A DNA stretch of 64,000 bases, taken from positions 20,941,501 through 21,005,500 of the forward strand of contig CM051460.1 of NCBI GenBank assembly GCA_028095005.1, in the 5' to 3' direction. Within the stretch, counting starts at the first letter, position 1; the number at the start of each line of letters is the position of its first letter. Position numbers and translations under genes: made by a program. The notes under the pieces are model-generated. The model did no database searches, had not been told where the DNA came from, and saw only the letters and a list, made by a program, of their open reading frames with translations. The stretch is from Rhynchospora pubera. Taxonomy: Eukaryota > Streptophyta > Magnoliopsida > Poales > Cyperaceae. Below, piece after piece: positions 60,541 through 64,000 of the stretch.

Positions 60541-60955
60541 AATATTAGAGTCAAATGCGTTTGTCACTTGAGTCCGTTCAACTCAATCGAATCTCAATAT
60601 TTAAAAATTGACAATTCAGATTACTCAATTTGTTCTTTATAATGAAATAGCTTTGGAGATCAACTATTATATTTTTCTAATTTTTTAGTATATTTTTTGT
60701 TTTAGAAAATCCTCCATCCAATTATTTTTGGACCATCCAATTTTAAAAAATCTGAAAAATTAGCTAAAATTTTAAATATATATATATATAATTTAGTCGT
60801 CAAGATAATTTCATTATAGAGATCACATTTAGAAGTTCGGATTAGCCATTTGAAATTTCAATAGTTAAATTTTAAAATGCTTTGACGTAAAAAAAATACA
60901 AGAAGTTGATTTCAATAGTTATTAAATTTTAAAACGTGCTTGATTCTATTGGTTT
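60541..60955. mobile_element. Degenerate foldback element, probably the GATCCAAACCGT-core family (copy E)
   Basis: The order of blocks follows the family: a terminal ATTAGAGTCAAATGCGTT-like arm, a TTGTTCTTTATAATGAAAT block, a poly-T-rich tract, its inverse, and GATTAGCCATTTGAAATTTC before the right arm. The core is strongly diverged and the ends are approximate. Confidence 0.45.
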
Positions 60956-61194
60956 TTTTCTTCTACTTTTTTTTTAAAAAAAAAAACAGTAAGTTGGTGC
61001 ACTTTAAAATAGAAAAATTAATTATAACACTATAATATATACTTTTTAAATTGTAGCCGCCTAATAATACGATTCTTTGAGCACGCTAGTTGTTATCGAA
61101 ACATGTTATTTCTCTTATCGCGGTTTATAACCGCATAAAAATGCTATTCGTGATCCCATATTGCAATAATGAGTAGTTTTTTTTTTTAATTTCC
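60956..61194. other. Spacer before the satellite array
   Basis: Poly-T/poly-A runs near 60967-60989, and a GCGGTTTATAACCGC palindrome at 61120-61134. Confidence 0.5.
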
Positions 61195-63655
61195 ACTACA
61201 TTTATAAACCAGAGTTTTTTTTAAATAATTTTATTTAGTATAATCGACAAACTAAATTGTTTGTTCTAAGAAAATTGAATTTCTTATACGAAATTCCTAA
61301 TTTTGAGTTTACCCAATAATATAGAAATAAATTCTTTTTTCTTCTCCGTTATGTTACTTTTGATTTATATTGTGCGTATAAACCAAACTCTTTCTTCTAA
61401 ATTAATTAGTTTTTGCATAATCTACAGACTAAACTGATTTTTTGTGTGAGAAAGTGATTTTGTATATGAAGTTTTTATTTGGAGATTAGCAAATAATATG
61501 GTACTTAATTATTTTCCTTCATCATTACATCATTTTTTATCTATATTGTGTTTATATACCAAACTATTACCTTTAAAGCCATTATATTTTCACGAAATAT
61601 ACAAATTAAATTGCTTCATTTGAGAGAATATGATTTCGTATAAAAACTTTTAATTTTGAGATTACCCAAAAATATGAGAATAAATCCACTTCCTTCTCCG
61701 TCACGTTACTTTTGATTTATATTGTGTGTATAAACCAAACTCTTTTCATTAAAATTAATTTATTTTTCTATAACCTACAAACTAAATTACTTCTCCCGAG
61801 AGAATACGGATTCGTATACGAAACATTTAATTTGAGATTATTTTGGAAATAAATGTTTGTCCTTCCACGTTACGTTATTTTTTATAACCAAAATTTTACC
61901 TTTAAAATAATTTTATTTTCATATAAAAATCTACAAATTAGATCATTTCTATTAAGAGAATACGATTACATATATAAAGAATTTAAAATTTTGAGATTAT
62001 CCAACAATATGAGAATAAATTATCTTCCTTCTCCATTACGTTACTTTTTTATTTATATTGTGTGTACATTTCAAATTATTTCCATTAAAATTACTTTATT
62101 TTTTCATAACCTACAAACTAAATCATTTCCTCCAAGAAATCATTAACCTACAAACTAAATCATTTCCTCCTAGAGAATAAGATTTCATATAAGAAATTTA
62201 TAATTTTGAAATTAACAAAAAATATGAGAATAAATTATCTTCCTTCTCCATCATGTTACTTTTGATTTATATTGCGTGTAAATTGAACTCAATCAAAATT
62301 ACTTTATTTTTGTATAAACAAAAACTAAATTACTTCCTTGAAGAGATTACGATTTTGTATACGAAATATTTAATTTTGTGATTACCAAATAATATGGAAC
62401 TAAGTTCTTTTCCTTCTCCGTTATGTTATTTTTATTTATATCATGTTTATAAAACAAACTTTTACCTTTAAAGCAATTTTATTTTTGTATAATCTATAAA
62501 TTAAATTGCTTCTTTTGAAAAAATACGATTTCGTATAAGGAGCTTTTAATTTTTGGGATTACCCAAAAATATGAGAATAAATATTCTTCCTTCTCCGTCG
62601 CGTTACTTCTGATTTATATTGTGTGTATAAACCAAACTATTTCCATTGAAATTACTTAATTTTTGTATAACCTACAAACTAAATCGATTTCTCCGAGAGA
62701 ATATGATTACGTACACGAAACTTTTAATTTTAGGATTATCAAATAATATGGAACCTAATGACTTTATTTATATTATGTTTATAAACCAAACTATTTATTC
62801 TAAAATAATAATTTTTTTTTATAATCTATAAACTAAATTACTTCTTCTCAGATAATACAATTTTGTATATGAAGTTTTTATTTGGAGATTAGCAAATAAT
62901 ATGGTACTTAATTATTTTCCTTTTTCATTACATTATTTTTTTTATATATATTGCGTTTATATACCAAACTATTACCTTTAAAGCCATTATATTTTCACGA
63001 AATATACAAATTAAATTGCTTCGTTTGAGAGAATATGATTTCGTATAAGAACTTTTAATTTTTTATTTACCCAAAAATATGAGAATAAATTCACTTCCTT
63101 CTCCATCACATTACTTTTGATTTATATTGTGTGTATAAACCAAACTCTTTTCATTAAAATTAATTTATTTTTCTATAACTAACAAACTAAATTACTTCCT
63201 CCGAGAGAACACGGATTCGTATACGAAAAATTTAATTTTGAGATTATTTTGGTAATAAATGTTTGTTCTTCCACATTACGTTATTTTTTATTTATATCGT
63301 GTTTATAAACAAAAATTTTACCTTTAAAGTAATTTTATTTTCATATAAAAATCTACAAATTAGATCATTTCTATTAAGAGAATACGATTACATATATAAA
63401 GAATTTATAATTTTGAGATTATCCAACAATATGAGAATAAATTATCTTCCTTCTCCATTACGTTACTTTTTTATTTATATTGCGTGTACTTTTCAAATTA
63501 TTTCCATTAAAATTACTTTATTTTTTCATAAACTACAAACTAAATCATTTCCTCCAAGAGAATATGATTTCGTATACGAAATATTTAATTTTGAGATTAC
63601 CAAATAATATGGAACTAAATTCTTTTCCTTCTATGTTACATTATTTTTATTAATA
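61195..63655. repeat. Satellite-like tandem array, monomers of about 175 bp, with higher-order structure
   Basis: About 14 diverged monomers follow each other in the same direction. Each carries ATTTATATTGTGTGTATAAA-type, CAAACTATTTCC, ATAACCTACAAACTAAAT, GAGAGAATACGATTTCGTA and GAGATTACCAAATAATATG-type blocks. The ATTTATATTG anchor recurs near 61366, 61542, 61714, 62055, 62268, 62434, 62612, 62767, 62948, 63124, 63293 and 63474. Much closer similarity exists at about 1.41-1.42 kb spacing, which is eight monomers (for example 61461 with 62874, and 61921 with 63343). Open frames in the array are by-products of the repeat, not genes. Confidence 0.85.
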
Positions 63656-64000
63656 GGAAAAATTTTTTCTGTACCCTTCAGAATTGAGGAAATACAGAAT
63701 TTACTCCCTAAAAATCAAAACTCCTGATTTTGCCCCCCAAAAATTCGAACCCCTCCTCTGTTTACCCTTATCACGTATTTTATGTCATAAATAATTGATA
63801 AATAATAATTTTAAAAGAAATTGACAATTATACCCTTGTCAGAACCCATCTCCTCTTCAAACCCCTCTCTTTCTCTTCGATCTTTCTTCTCTCGCACCAA
63901 ATCAAAACGAACCTAGATCGAAGAATATCACCGAACCAGCCTTTCTCTACCATCTCCGTCCACCTCCTCTACCGAAACCCTAGATCGAATCGAAGGATTT
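63656..64000 (+). other. Possible transposon end or gene leader, cut by the window
   Basis: TGTACCCTTCAGAATTGAGG, then a stretch with TTTACTCCCTAAAAATCAAA and TTTTGCCCCCC, resembles inverted-repeat ends I associate with plant Mutator-like elements. It is followed by a CT-rich, GC-richer leader with AACCCTAGATCGAATCGAAG, typical of plant 5' regions. No start codon can be assigned before the edge. It may be a Pack-MULE or a real gene. Confidence 0.35.

Noticed and set aside
61853..63607. Two similar open frames of about 97-114 codons in the tandem array
   Set aside because: They are similar only because they lie in equivalent monomers of the higher-order repeat. The translation is AT-driven (Phe/Ile/Tyr/Asn) and has no domain.
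1..64000. tRNA and rRNA genes
   Set aside because: I looked for cloverleaf-type A/B boxes (GGTTCGANTCC and similar) and ribosomal signatures and found none that hold up.

Overview
This window is nuclear DNA of a flowering plant. Its coding regions are interrupted by GT-AG introns. The recognisable proteins are plant types: a three-domain monothiol glutaredoxin, a P-class PPR protein, a plant mitochondrial calcium uniporter and a plant TPR protein. The DNA between genes is very AT-rich and packed with transposon remnants. I cannot name the species; a monocot is possible, but nothing here proves it.

Only four protein-coding genes can be supported, covering under a fifth of the window. (1) 3113-5781 (+) is a GRXS17-like Trx-Grx-Grx-Grx protein in three exons; its first glutaredoxin site reads CKFS instead of CGFS. 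(2) 6651-8482 (-) is a probably mitochondrial PPR protein in two exons, converging on gene 1. (3) 40491-43502 (+) is a mitochondrial calcium uniporter pore subunit with the WDVMEP selectivity motif, in two exons behind a clear TATA box. (4) 49215-50686 (+) is a short TPR protein in two exons, also behind a TATA box. They do not form an operon-like or clustered pathway. Genes 1-3 are ordinary housekeeping or organelle functions.

The rest is mobile and repetitive DNA. 1-1064 is the end of a Copia-type LTR. 8.6-16 kb holds small foldback elements. 16.0-19.7 kb is a putative non-autonomous Helitron on the minus strand. 22-29 kb holds diverged duplications, exact 20-base G and C runs, and an unusual 1354-bp element (24861-26214) with long terminal inverted repeats and eleven copies of a GCGTTTTATAAACG-type motif. 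29.85-32.19 kb is a putative solo LTR. 33-34.7 kb is a palindromic element rich in GTGTCGTG motifs. 35.6-38.4 kb and 44-48.5 kb carry more foldback elements and MITEs. 51-60 kb contains MITEs, a second Helitron 3' end and several Mutator-like elements with 9-10 bp target duplications. 61.2-63.66 kb is a satellite-like tandem array with an apparent eight-monomer higher-order period. The last 345 bp may be the start of another element or a gene leader.

Three things stand out: the 24.9-26.2 kb element with its subterminal motif arrays and miRNA-like hairpin; the foldback families that keep a common core but carry different ends; and the higher-order satellite. All repeat calls were made by reading and hand alignment, without any database search.
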